From Lysobacter sp. (GTDB lineage Bacteria; Pseudomonadota; Gammaproteobacteria; Xanthomonadales; Xanthomonadaceae): DNA of 50,115 bases. Made by a program: the position numbers and the translations under genes. The stretch lies in contig JASLDW010000069.1 in the NCBI GenBank assembly GCA_030151365.1, forward strand, positions 1 to 50,115, in the 5' to 3' direction. Positions 8,674 through 17,196 of this stretch are shown here, in pieces. Below the pieces are notes generated by a model, which was not told where the DNA came from, searched no databases, and saw nothing but the letters and a program-made list of their open reading frames with translations. Position 1 is the stretch's first letter, and every line of letters starts with the position of its first letter.

Positions 8674-9576
8674 ATGCGCATCCTGCTGGTGGGCGGCAAC
8701 GGACAGGTCGGGCACGAATTGCGGCGCAGCCTGGCGTCGCTGGGCGAGGTGATCGTGACCACGCGCAACGGTGAACTGGAGGGTGGTTCGGCGGTGGCCT
8801 GCGACCTGATGCAGCCTGGCGCGTTGGCCGCGATCGTGCACGAAACGCGACCGGGTGTCGTGGTCAATGCGACGGCTTACACCGCGGTCGACAAGGCCGA
8901 GAGCGATCGCGATGCGGCATTTCGCGTCAATGCAGGGGCAATGGAAGAACTGGCGAAGGAATGCGCGGCACTCGGTATTCCGCTGGTGCATTACTCCACC
9001 GATTACGTATTCGACGGGCAGGGCGATCGCCCGTATCTGCCGGGTGATGCGACTTCTCCGCTCGGGGTCTACGGCGAAAGCAAACTTGCCGGTGAAAACG
9101 CGATCCGTGCTTCCGGCGCGAAACACCTGATCCTGCGCACTGCATGGGTGTATGGTCTTTACGGGCACAATTTCCTCAAGACCATGTTGCGCGTTGGCGC
9201 GGATCGCGACGAATTGCGCGTGGTCTCCGACCAGGTCGGTTCGCCGACGCCGGCATGGCTGATCGCCGATGTCACTGCGGAGATCTTGCGACAGGGCATC
9301 GGCAAGGGGGGCACGCATCATCTGGTGAGCGCCGGCCAGACCAGTTGGCACGGCTTCGCCGACGCGATCTTCGACGAAGCGGTCGCTTCCGGAATGCTGG
9401 CGCGCAAGCCGACTGTCCATGCCATCCCGACCAGCGAATACCCGACGCCCGCACGCAGGCCGGCATGGTCGGTGCTGGATACCGCAAGCCTTCGCCGGAT
9501 GTACGGCCTCGCGTTGCCCGACTGGCGCATCGCATTGCAGCGGACGTTCAGCACGCTGGGCAAACCGCTGCGATAA
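8674..9576 (+). CDS. rmlD: dTDP-4-dehydrorhamnose reductase
   Basis: RmlD makes dTDP-L-rhamnose from the RmlC product using NAD(P)H. The 300-residue SDR has GGNGQVG at residues 7-13, NATAYTAVDKAESD, the STDYVFDG motif, and VYGESKLAGE containing the catalytic YxxxK. It completes a full rmlBACD set in the usual order of Xanthomonas. A WbbL-like rhamnosyltransferase candidate lies far downstream at 44491. Confidence 0.96.
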   Translation: MRILLVGGNGQVGHELRRSLASLGEVIVTTRNGELEGGSAVACDLMQPGALAAIVHETRPGVVVNATAYTAVDKAESDRDAAFRVNAGAMEELAKECAALGIPLVHYSTDYVFDGQGDRPYLPGDATSPLGVYGESKLAGENAIRASGAKHLILRTAWVYGLYGHNFLKTMLRVGADRDELRVVSDQVGSPTPAWLIADVTAEILRQGIGKGGTHHLVSAGQTSWHGFADAIFDEAVASGMLARKPTVHAIPTSEYPTPARRPAWSVLDTASLRRMYGLALPDWRIALQRTFSTLGKPLR

Positions 9577-9577
9577 T
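9572..9577 (+). promoter_or_regulatory. Possible -10 box for manC overlapping the rmlD stop
   Basis: GATAAT overlaps the TAA stop of rmlD and lies 32 bases ahead of the manC start, the same distance seen for the TACAAT boxes of rmlB, scoA and purL. No clear -35 was found, so an internal promoter splitting rml from manC is only suggested. Confidence 0.25.
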
Positions 9578-9609
9578 CGATCCAGTCCCCTCGGATTCAA
9601 GGACGACCC

Positions 9610-11031
9610 ATGCTTTACCCGGTGATTCTCAGTGGCGGTTCCGGCACGCGGTTGTGGCCGCGTTCGCGCAGCAACACGCCCAAGCAGTTCCTGCCATTGG
9701 CGGGCGAACACACCCTGTTCCAGCAGACTGCATTGCGCGCGGCGCGCCTGCCCGATAGCGCTCCGGTGCTGACCATCGCTTCCGACGAACACCGCTTCGT
9801 GGTCGGGGAGCAGCTGCAACAAGTCGAGCTCCGCAGCTCCGGCATCCTGCTTGAACCGGTCGCGCGCAACACGGCGCCGGCGATCGCGCTGGCGGCATTG
9901 CACCTGCGCGCGCAACATCCGGACGCATTGATGCTGGTGCTGCCCGCCGATCACCTGATCCGCGACACCGATGCCTTCGCCGCCGCCGTTGCGCAAGGAC
10001 GCGAAGCCGCAGGCCAGGGCTGGCTGGTCACCTTCGGAATCCAGCCCGATCGCCCCGAGACCGGTTACGGTTACATCCGCGTCGGCGCATCGGTGCCCGG
10101 CGAAGCCAGGCGCGTCGATGCTTTCGTCGAGAAGCCCGATCTGGAGCGCGCGCGACAATACCTAGACGACGGCGACCATCTGTGGAACTCGGGCATGTTC
10201 CTGTTCCGTGCCGACCGCTACATCGAAGAGCTGGGCAAGCACGCGCCGGCGATCCTTGCCGCTTGCGAACGCGCGCTGGCCGCGACCACGCCGGATCTCG
10301 ACTTCATTCGCGTCGACGCCGAGGCGTTCAAGCAAAGCCCCAACGATTCGATCGACTATGCGGTGATGGAGAAGACCGATCGCGCCGCGGTGGTGCCGGT
10401 GGATTGCGGCTGGAGCGATGTCGGTTCGTGGTCGTCGCTGTGGGAAATCGCCGAGCGCGATGGTTCGGGCAATGCATTGCGCGGCGATGTCATCGCTTTC
10501 GATGCGCGCAACTGTCTGGTCGATGCCGCATCCGAGCGACTGGTCGCCGTGCTCGGCGTGCAGGATCTGGTGGTGGTCGACACCCCGGATACCACGCTGG
10601 TGATGCACAAGGACCGTGCCCAGGACGTCAAGGCGGTGGTCGACCAGCTCAAGAAGGAAGGACGCACCGAACACCTGCACCATCGCAAGGTTTATCGGCC
10701 CTGGGGCAGTTATGACTCGTTGGCGATGGGGCCGCGCTTCCAGGTCAAGCGCATCACCGTGGCGCCGGGCGGCACCTTGAGCCTGCAGCGCCACCAGAAG
10801 CGCGCCGAACACTGGGTCGTCGTCTCCGGAACCGCGGAGGTGACCTGCGGCGACAAGACCTTCCCGTTGCGCGAGAACGAAAGCACGTTCATCCCCTTGG
10901 GCAGCGTCCATCGCCTGCGCAATACCACGAGCGAGCCGGTGGAGTTGATCGAGGTGCAATCAGGCCATTATCTCGGAGAGGACGACATCGAGCGGCTGGA
11001 AGACATCTACGGGCGCAAGGGCACGACCTGA
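9610..11031 (+). CDS. manC: Bifunctional mannose-1-phosphate guanylyltransferase / mannose-6-phosphate isomerase
   Basis: The protein makes GDP-mannose from mannose-1-phosphate and GTP and interconverts fructose-6- and mannose-6-phosphate (the XanB type of Xanthomonas). Of 473 residues, the N-terminal part is a nucleotidyltransferase with LSGGSGTRLWPRSR near residue 7 and FVEKPDLERA. The C-terminal ~120 residues are a cupin isomerase with PWGSYDSL, QVKRITVAPGG, HQKRAEHWVVVSG and FIPLGSVHRLRN. AAGGA stands at good distance from the start. It feeds Gmd at 1297. cysD begins 3 bases after its stop, so it probably shares a transcript with the sulfate-activation genes. Confidence 0.96.
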   Translation: MLYPVILSGGSGTRLWPRSRSNTPKQFLPLAGEHTLFQQTALRAARLPDSAPVLTIASDEHRFVVGEQLQQVELRSSGILLEPVARNTAPAIALAALHLRAQHPDALMLVLPADHLIRDTDAFAAAVAQGREAAGQGWLVTFGIQPDRPETGYGYIRVGASVPGEARRVDAFVEKPDLERARQYLDDGDHLWNSGMFLFRADRYIEELGKHAPAILAACERALAATTPDLDFIRVDAEAFKQSPNDSIDYAVMEKTDRAAVVPVDCGWSDVGSWSSLWEIAERDGSGNALRGDVIAFDARNCLVDAASERLVAVLGVQDLVVVDTPDTTLVMHKDRAQDVKAVVDQLKKEGRTEHLHHRKVYRPWGSYDSLAMGPRFQVKRITVAPGGTLSLQRHQKRAEHWVVVSGTAEVTCGDKTFPLRENESTFIPLGSVHRLRNTTSEPVELIEVQSGHYLGEDDIERLEDIYGRKGTT

Positions 11032-11033
11032 CG

Positions 11034-11930
11034 GTGAAGACGGTTCTCGACCGTCTCGAGTCCGACAGCATCCGCATCCTCCGCGAGGTTGCGGCCTGTT
11101 TCCGCAATCCGGTGCTGCTGTATTCGGTCGGCAAGGACAGCTCCGTCCTGATGCACCTGATGCGCAAGGCGTTCTGGCCGGCGCCTGCGCCGATCCCGTT
11201 GCTGCACGTCGACACCGGCTGGAAGTTCGCGGATATGATCGCTTTCCGCGATCGCCGCGTGGCCGAAGAAGGCATGCGTTTGCACGTCCACATGAATCCC
11301 GAAGGCATCGCCCAGGGCATCGGTCCGATCAGTCACGGTGCGGCCGTACATACCGACGTGATGAAGACACAAGCCCTGCGTCAGGCGCTGGAGAAGTTCG
11401 GATTCGATGCCGCGATCGGCGGCGCCCGTCGCGATGAAGAAAAATCTCGTGCCAAGGAGCGCGTGTTTTCATTCCGCAATGCGCAACATCGCTGGGACCC
11501 GCGCCGGCAACGCCCTGAATTGTGGTGCCTCTGGAATACCCGGCTTGGGCCCGGCGAGAGCGTGCGGGTATTCCCGCTGTCGGATTGGACCGAACTCGAC
11601 GTCTGGGAATACATCGCGCGGGAAGGCATCGAGGTGCCTTCGCTGTATTTCGCCAAGGAGCGTCCCGTGGTCGAACGCGATGGCGCCTTGATCCTGGTCG
11701 ATGATGCGCGCCTGCCGCTCGCGCCTGGGGAAACGCCGGCAATGCGCAAGGTCCGCTTCCGCACGCTCGGTTGCTATCCGTTGACCGGCGCGATCGAATC
11801 CGATGCCGGAACGCTGGACGAGGTGATCGACGAGTTGCGCGCATCGCGCCTGTCCGAGCGCCAGGGGCGGATGACCGACCACGATCCCTCGGCGTCGATG
11901 GAACGCAAGAAGCGCGAGGGCTATTTCTGA
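11034..11930 (+). CDS. cysD: Sulfate adenylyltransferase subunit 2 (ATP sulfurylase small subunit)
   Basis: CysD forms adenylyl sulfate (APS) from ATP and sulfate, driven by the GTPase CysN. The 298-residue protein has the PP-loop SVGKDSSVLMHL, HVDTGWKF and GARRDEEKSRAKERVFSFR, typical of CysD. It starts with GTG two bases after the manC stop and ends in a TGATG overlap with cysNC. No cysH, cysI or cysJ is nearby, so the usual reductive context is absent here; the sugar-nucleotide neighbours suggest PAPS may serve sulfated glycans, which is inference. Confidence 0.96.
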   Translation: MKTVLDRLESDSIRILREVAACFRNPVLLYSVGKDSSVLMHLMRKAFWPAPAPIPLLHVDTGWKFADMIAFRDRRVAEEGMRLHVHMNPEGIAQGIGPISHGAAVHTDVMKTQALRQALEKFGFDAAIGGARRDEEKSRAKERVFSFRNAQHRWDPRRQRPELWCLWNTRLGPGESVRVFPLSDWTELDVWEYIAREGIEVPSLYFAKERPVVERDGALILVDDARLPLAPGETPAMRKVRFRTLGCYPLTGAIESDAGTLDEVIDELRASRLSERQGRMTDHDPSASMERKKREGYF

Positions 11931-13735
11931 TGACGATGAACCCGCGCCCCCTGTTGCACTTCATCACCTGCGGCAGCGTCGACGATGGCAAGAGCACGCT
12001 GATCGGCCGCCTGTTGCACGATACCGGCGCGCTCACCGACGACCAATGCGGCGCCGTAGGGGAAACGCCCGATTTCGCTGCTTTGCTCGATGGCCTCGAG
12101 GACGAACGCACCCAAGGCATCACCATCGATGTGGCGTATCGCCAGTTCGCGACGCCGCACCGGCGTTTCATCGTCGCCGACTGCCCCGGCCACGAACAGT
12201 ACACCCGCAACATGGCGACCGGCGCATCCACCGCCGATCTCGCCGTGGTGCTGGTCGACGCGCGCAAGGGCCTGTTGCCGCAGACCTTGCGCCATACCGC
12301 GATCGTCGCGATGTTCGGCGTGCGTCGCGTGGTGCTCGCGGTCAACAAGATGGATGCGGTCGAGTGGTCGCGGGATGTGTTCGAAGGCATCGTTTCCGAC
12401 TATCGCGAACACCTGAAGCGACTCCATGTCGAGTTGTCGTTCGACGTAATTCCGCTGTCGGGACTGACGGGCGACAATGTAGTCGAACCATCGACGCGGA
12501 TGCCGTGGTATCCCGGGCCGACGTTGTTGGTCGCGCTGGAGGGGGCCGAGATCGTGCCTGCGGAGGCTGGCGCGGCATTCCGCATGCCGGTGCAGTGGAT
12601 GAATCGCCTGACCGATGGTCGCGGTTATGCAGGAACCGTCGTGGCCGGAACGATCAAGGCCGGCGACAGCCTGCGTGTCGAACCTGCTGGCACCGAAGCG
12701 CAGGTCGCGCATGTGTTCGGATTGGATCGCGAGATCGAATTCGCCACGCAAGGCGATGCAATCACGCTGGTGCTTGATCGCGAACTCGATGTCTCACGAG
12801 GTGATGTGCTGTGTTCCACTGATGTTCCGGTACCTGCGAGCGACCAATTCTCGACCCGCGTGTTGTGGATGGACAGCGAGCCGCTGCTGCCCGGACGTTC
12901 CTACATGATGCAGGTCGGAACGCGCAGTGTCCGCGCGACGTTGACGACGCTCAAGCATCGCCTCGATGTCGAGAGTGGTGTGCATCTGTCGGCGACACAG
13001 CTGCGCATGAACGAGATCGGGGCTTGCGAATGGCATCTCGATCAACCCGTTGCCTTCGAAGCCTTCGCCGACGACCGCGAGCTCGGCGGCTTCATCCTGG
13101 TCGATCGCCACAGCAATGCCACCGCGGGCGCTGGTGTCATCGATTTCGCCTTGAGGCGGTCCGGCAATCTCCATTGGCAATCGCTGCAGGTCGATCGCGC
13201 GGCACGCGCGCGCATCAAGGGTCATTGCGGGCGTTGCATCTGGCTGACCGGCCTGTCCGGCGCCGGCAAGTCGGCCATCGCCGATGCCGTCGAGGCGCAA
13301 CTCAACCTGCGCGGCGTCCACACCTATCTGCTTGATGGCGACAACGTGCGCCACGGCCTCAACCGTGATCTCGGCTTCACCGCGGCCGATCGCGTGGAGA
13401 ATATCCGTCGCGTCGCCGAAGTGGCACGGCTGATGGTCGACGCCGGGCTGGTGGTGCTGGTCAGTTTCATTTCACCGTTCCGCGCCGAACGCGAAATGGC
13501 GCGCGAGCTGTTCGCGCCGGGCGAATTCCTGGAGGTCTTCGTCGACACGCCGCTGGCAGTCGCCGAATCGCGCGATCCCAAGGGCCTCTACGCCAAGGCC
13601 CGCGCCGGCCAGCTGCCCAACTTCACCGGCATCGATTCGCCCTACGAGCCGCCGGAACATCCGGAATTGCATCTCGATGCCAGCGGCCAGTCCGTCGCCG
13701 AAAGCGCCCGCGCCATCCTCGACCTGCTCGACTGA
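11930..13735 (+). CDS. cysNC: Bifunctional sulfate adenylyltransferase subunit 1 / adenylylsulfate kinase
   Basis: This 601-residue fusion has an N-terminal EF-Tu-like GTPase (CysN): GSVDDGKST P-loop near residue 15, QGITIDVAYR, DCPGHEQYTRNM and VNKMD. The C-terminal APS kinase (CysC) begins around residue 425 with GLSGAGKSAIADAVE, followed by LDGDNVRHGLNRDLGF and the KGLYAKARAGQLPNFTGIDSPYE lid region. It therefore both activates CysD and phosphorylates APS to PAPS. The ATG at 11930 overlaps the cysD stop and has GAGGG nine bases upstream; a second ATG lies at 11936. Confidence 0.96.
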   Translation: MTMNPRPLLHFITCGSVDDGKSTLIGRLLHDTGALTDDQCGAVGETPDFAALLDGLEDERTQGITIDVAYRQFATPHRRFIVADCPGHEQYTRNMATGASTADLAVVLVDARKGLLPQTLRHTAIVAMFGVRRVVLAVNKMDAVEWSRDVFEGIVSDYREHLKRLHVELSFDVIPLSGLTGDNVVEPSTRMPWYPGPTLLVALEGAEIVPAEAGAAFRMPVQWMNRLTDGRGYAGTVVAGTIKAGDSLRVEPAGTEAQVAHVFGLDREIEFATQGDAITLVLDRELDVSRGDVLCSTDVPVPASDQFSTRVLWMDSEPLLPGRSYMMQVGTRSVRATLTTLKHRLDVESGVHLSATQLRMNEIGACEWHLDQPVAFEAFADDRELGGFILVDRHSNATAGAGVIDFALRRSGNLHWQSLQVDRAARARIKGHCGRCIWLTGLSGAGKSAIADAVEAQLNLRGVHTYLLDGDNVRHGLNRDLGFTAADRVENIRRVAEVARLMVDAGLVVLVSFISPFRAEREMARELFAPGEFLEVFVDTPLAVAESRDPKGLYAKARAGQLPNFTGIDSPYEPPEHPELHLDASGQSVAESARAILDLLD

Positions 13736-13777
13736 CCCCTGTCCGGAAGTGCAAGGGCCGTTGTCATCCGCGGCCGT

Positions 13778-13783
13778 TACAAT
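13778..13783 (+). promoter_or_regulatory. Candidate -10 box for scoA
   Basis: TACAAT ends 27 bases before the scoA ATG in the short gap after cysNC. Its surroundings (GGCCGTTACAAT) closely match those of the purL box (GGCCGCTACAAT). TTGTCA at 13761-13766 is too close (11 bases) to be a standard -35. Confidence 0.4.
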
Positions 13784-13810
13784 GACGGGGTTCTGCAACG
13801 GACCCCCGAC

Positions 13811-14524
13811 ATGACCGTTTCCAAGATCCATCCGGACGCCGATACCGCGTTGTCCGGCATCGTTGCCGATGGCCAGACCCTCGCGGTCGGCGGCTTCGGC
13901 CTCTGCGGCATCCCCGAAGCGTTGATCGCCGCCTTGCGCGATTCCGGCGTCAAGGGCCTGACCGTGATCTCCAACAACGCGGGCGTGGATGGCTTCGGCC
14001 TCGGCCAATTGCTGACGACCCGCCAGATCAGGAAGATGATCTCGTCGTACGTCGGCGAGAACAAGGAATTCGAGCGCCAGTTCCTCGGTGGCGAACTCGA
14101 ACTCGAATTCAATCCGCAGGGCACGCTGGCCGAGCGCTTGCGCGCGGGCGGTGCCGGCATACCCGCATTCTTCACCGCGACCGGTTATGGCACCGTGGTC
14201 GCGGAAGGCAAGGAAACCCGCGAGTTCGACGGTCGCCATTACGTGATGGAAACCGCGCTCAAGGCCGACGTCTCGCTGGTCAAGGCGTGGAAGGCCGACC
14301 ATGCCGGCAACCTGGTGTTCCGCGAGACCGCGCGCAATTTCAACCCCGCCTGTGCGATGGCCGGCAAGACCTGTATCGTGGAAGTGGAGGAGTTGGTGGA
14401 GACGGGTTCGATCGATCCCGATCATGTCCACCTGCCGGGCATCTACGTCGACCGCATCGTCGTCAACGCGCATCCCGAGAAGCGCATCGAACAACGCACC
14501 GTGCGTGCTATGGGAGACAAATAA
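13811..14524 (+). CDS. scoA: 3-oxoacid CoA-transferase subunit A
   Basis: The alpha subunit of a succinyl-CoA:3-ketoacid (acetoacetate) CoA-transferase; with subunit B it moves CoA between succinyl-CoA and acetoacetate in ketone-body and lipid catabolism. The 237-residue protein has GGFGLCGIPE near residues 27-36 and a conserved FFTATGYGT region. Its TAA stop shares one base with the scoB ATG (TAATG). In Xanthomonas the homologous pair has been called lpsI/lpsJ because it lies beside rml/xan genes, but a role in LPS is not shown by sequence. Confidence 0.94.
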   Translation: MTVSKIHPDADTALSGIVADGQTLAVGGFGLCGIPEALIAALRDSGVKGLTVISNNAGVDGFGLGQLLTTRQIRKMISSYVGENKEFERQFLGGELELEFNPQGTLAERLRAGGAGIPAFFTATGYGTVVAEGKETREFDGRHYVMETALKADVSLVKAWKADHAGNLVFRETARNFNPACAMAGKTCIVEVEELVETGSIDPDHVHLPGIYVDRIVVNAHPEKRIEQRTVRAMGDK

Positions 14525-15150
14525 TGGCCTGGACCCGCGATGAGATGGCGCAGCGCGCCGCCAGGGAGCTCACCGATGGCGCCTACGTGAACCTCGGCAT
14601 CGGCCTGCCGACGCTGGTGGCGAACTACATCCCCGACGGCATGAACGTCTGGCTGCAGAGCGAGAACGGCCTGCTCGGCATCGGCCCGTTCCCGACCGAG
14701 GACGAAATCGACGCCGACCTGATCAATGCCGGCAAGCAGACCGTCACCGCGGTGCCGGGCGCGAGCTTTTTCGGCAGCCACGATTCCTTCGCGATGATCC
14801 GCGGTGGCCACATCGACCTCGCCATCCTCGGTGCGATGGAAGTCACCGACAAGGGCGACCTCGCCAACTGGATGGTGCCGGGCAAGATGGTCAAGGGCAT
14901 GGGCGGCGCGATGGATCTCGTGGCCGGCGTGCGCAAGGTCGTGGTGCTGATGGAGCACACCACCAAGACCGGCTCGCCGAAGATCATCCCGCAATGCACG
15001 CTGCCGCTGACCGGCCTCGGCGTGGTCAATCGCATCATCACCGAGCTTGGGGTGTTCGACGTGACGCCGCAGGGGTTGAAGCTGGTGGAGCTGGCTACCG
15101 GTGTCAACGAGGACGAGGCGAAGCAAAAAACGGGTGTTCCCCTGCACTGA
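14524..15150 (+). CDS. scoB: 3-oxoacid CoA-transferase subunit B
   Basis: The beta subunit carries the catalytic glutamate, visible in the SENGLLGIGP motif. The 208-residue protein starts MAWTRDEMAQRAA and includes GAYVNLGIGLPTLV and NWMVPGKMVKGMGGAMDLV, both standard. The start at 14524 overlaps the scoA stop; longer upstream readings only cross scoA in another frame. A small stem-loop lies 45 bases past the stop. Confidence 0.95.
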   Translation: MAWTRDEMAQRAARELTDGAYVNLGIGLPTLVANYIPDGMNVWLQSENGLLGIGPFPTEDEIDADLINAGKQTVTAVPGASFFGSHDSFAMIRGGHIDLAILGAMEVTDKGDLANWMVPGKMVKGMGGAMDLVAGVRKVVVLMEHTTKTGSPKIIPQCTLPLTGLGVVNRIITELGVFDVTPQGLKLVELATGVNEDEAKQKTGVPLH

Positions 15151-15194
15151 AAATTGCGACGGCGTTGTGTCCTTTCCCGGTCGGGGCTAGAGTT

Positions 15195-15215
15195 GCCGTG
15201 CAAAGCCGGCACGGC
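15195..15215 (+). terminator. Stem-loop between scoB and the metalloprotease gene
   Basis: GCCGTGC (15195-15201) pairs perfectly with GCACGGC (15209-15215) across a 7-base loop. There is no T-run after it. It could be a weak terminator for scoAB or a structure in the leader of the protease gene, whose ATG is 24 bases further on. Confidence 0.3.
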
Positions 15216-15239
15216 TTCGATGAATAGGGGGAAGTTGCA

Positions 15240-17189
15240 ATGAACGCGAAGGCATGTGCGCTGCTCGCAGCGAGTGCGTTGTTGCTGGCCGCTTGCGGCG
15301 GCCAACGGGGTCCGTCTCAGGCGCAACAGCATGGCGGGGTGCCGGCCGCGACGCCGTCGCAAGCCGCAGGGGTCGCGGAGGCTGCACCCTCGATGAGCCG
15401 CGTTGCCAATGCCCCGGATCAAGGCGCGCTCATGCGCTATCCGGCGGGGAATTCGCCGGTCCAGCGCGACGGTTATTTCGCTTATCCGATCGACCTGAGC
15501 GAGGCGCACGCGCGCAATGCGACCGGGCCGGGAAAGGGCATGTCGATCGACCTGCCCGATGGCAAGCAGGTCCACGTGTCGTATTCCCGTGACGTGCATC
15601 ATCCGGACGGGAGCTGGAGCTGGGTGGGAACCGCAAGGGACGGTTCCCAGGTACTGATGACATTCGGCGCCGACGCGGTGTTCGGATACATCACGGTGCC
15701 GACGGGCGGCCAATACGAAATCAACATGCTCGATGGCAAGCCCTGGCTCACCCGGCCGGATCCGGCGCGGTTGCGCGATGCCAACGCCGCACCGCGCGCT
15801 TCCGAAAGCGACATGCTCGTCCCGCAGCTGAAGGCGGCGGCCAGCAAATCGCCGGTCGTCCAGCAGGCGAGCCTGGGCGTGACTGCCGCCGCGGCCACGA
15901 TCCCGGTCATCGACGTCGTGCTCGGCTACAGCACGGGTTTCCTCAATGCCCAAGGCGGACCTTCGCAGGCCAGCACGCGCCTGACCTATTTGCTGGAAGT
16001 GGGCAACCAGGCGTTGGCAAACAGCCTGATCTCGGCGAAATTCCGCCTGCTGCATGTCCAGAAGATCGATTATGACGATGCCAGCACGAACGAGACGGCA
16101 CTCAATGACCTGACGTCGGGCACGTCGGCGCTTTCGGCCTTGCGTACCTGGCGCGACACGGTGGGCGCCGACTTGGTCGGATTCGTCAGGGCGAACCGGG
16201 CGGAACAGCAGAACTGCGGCATCGCCTGGGTCATCGGCGGCAATGGGCAGACGATCAGCAACGCCTGGGCAAACAACGGTTTTGCCGTCATCAGCGATGG
16301 CCGCTACCAGAGCGGCAACTACATCTACTACTGCCGCGACGTCACCCTCGTGCACGAATTCGGCCACAACCTCGGGCAGGTGCACGACCAGGCGGATTCG
16401 AGCAGCCAGGGCGCGCACCCGTATTCCTATGGATACCGGCAGGACAGCACGACCGGCTTCTATACGGTGATGGCGTATTCGCTGGCGTCCACCCAGGTCT
16501 CCATTCCCTATTTCGCCAATCCTTCCGTCAATTACAATGGCGCGCCGACCGGAATCGCCAATACCAACGACAACGCCCGCAGCATGGCGCAAACCATTCC
16601 GCTGATCATCCAGTTCAGGAATGCCGTCACCCCGTTCGCCGACGTGCCGACCGACTACTGGTCCTTCGAGTACATCCGCAGGCTGTACGACGGCGCGGTG
16701 ACCAACGGTTGCGCGACCAATCCGTTGAGCTATTGCGCCGGCGACGCGGTGCCGCGCGACCAGATGGCCGTGTTCCTGGTGCGCGCCGGCCATGGTGCGG
16801 GTTATCAGCCCCCTGCTGCCACCGGAATGTTCACCGATGTCCCGGCGAATTACTGGGCGGCGCCGTGGATCGAGCAGCTGTATCGCGATGGCGTGACCAA
16901 TGGATGCACCACCGACCAGAAGTATTTCTGTCCGACATCGTCCGTGAGCCGGGAACAAATGGCGCTATTCCTGCTCCGCGGCAAGCACGGTGCAAGCTAC
17001 GTCCCGCCGCCGCCGACCGGCTTGTTCAACGACGTGCCGACCTCGAGCTACACGGCGGCCTGGATCGAGCAGCTGGCGAACGAGGGCACGACCAGCGGTT
17101 GTTCCGTGGCGCCGCCGCTGTATTGCCCGGCCGACAGCGTGACCCGCGACCAGATGGCGGTCTTCCTGGTCAGGAACTACGGGCTGTAA
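15240..17189 (+). CDS. Secreted lipoprotein metzincin metalloprotease with three SLH repeats
   Basis: The 649-residue protein opens with a lipoprotein signal: hydrophobic residues 7-18 then LAAC with Cys19, predicting a lipid anchor. After a variable region the catalytic part has HEFGHNLGQVHD (His372, Glu373, His376, His382), the extended zinc motif of reprolysin-like metzincins, and a Met-turn VMAYS at Met411. From residue 466 come three S-layer-homology repeats (about 466-522, 531-588, 596-649), each with FxDVP, a Cys pair (NGC...YC, NGC...FC, SGC...YC) and (R/S)xQMAxFLxR. SLH repeats usually hold proteins to cell-wall polymers; here one end would be lipidated and the other able to bind a surface. 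It stands alone between scoB and a converging glycosyltransferase. Substrate unknown. Confidence 0.88.
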   Translation: MNAKACALLAASALLLAACGGQRGPSQAQQHGGVPAATPSQAAGVAEAAPSMSRVANAPDQGALMRYPAGNSPVQRDGYFAYPIDLSEAHARNATGPGKGMSIDLPDGKQVHVSYSRDVHHPDGSWSWVGTARDGSQVLMTFGADAVFGYITVPTGGQYEINMLDGKPWLTRPDPARLRDANAAPRASESDMLVPQLKAAASKSPVVQQASLGVTAAAATIPVIDVVLGYSTGFLNAQGGPSQASTRLTYLLEVGNQALANSLISAKFRLLHVQKIDYDDASTNETALNDLTSGTSALSALRTWRDTVGADLVGFVRANRAEQQNCGIAWVIGGNGQTISNAWANNGFAVISDGRYQSGNYIYYCRDVTLVHEFGHNLGQVHDQADSSSQGAHPYSYGYRQDSTTGFYTVMAYSLASTQVSIPYFANPSVNYNGAPTGIANTNDNARSMAQTIPLIIQFRNAVTPFADVPTDYWSFEYIRRLYDGAVTNGCATNPLSYCAGDAVPRDQMAVFLVRAGHGAGYQPPAATGMFTDVPANYWAAPWIEQLYRDGVTNGCTTDQKYFCPTSSVSREQMALFLLRGKHGASYVPPPPTGLFNDVPTSSYTAAWIEQLANEGTTSGCSVAPPLYCPADSVTRDQMAVFLVRNYGL

Positions 17190-17196
17190 AACGGTT

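Noticed and set aside
6050..10158. Long minus-strand frames opposite rmlBACD and manC
   Set aside because: Mirror frames of well-identified genes; no ribosome-binding sites or motifs.
14625..16958. A 777-codon minus-strand frame opposite scoB and the metalloprotease
   Set aside because: The + strand proteins have clear motifs and signal peptide; the antisense frame has none.
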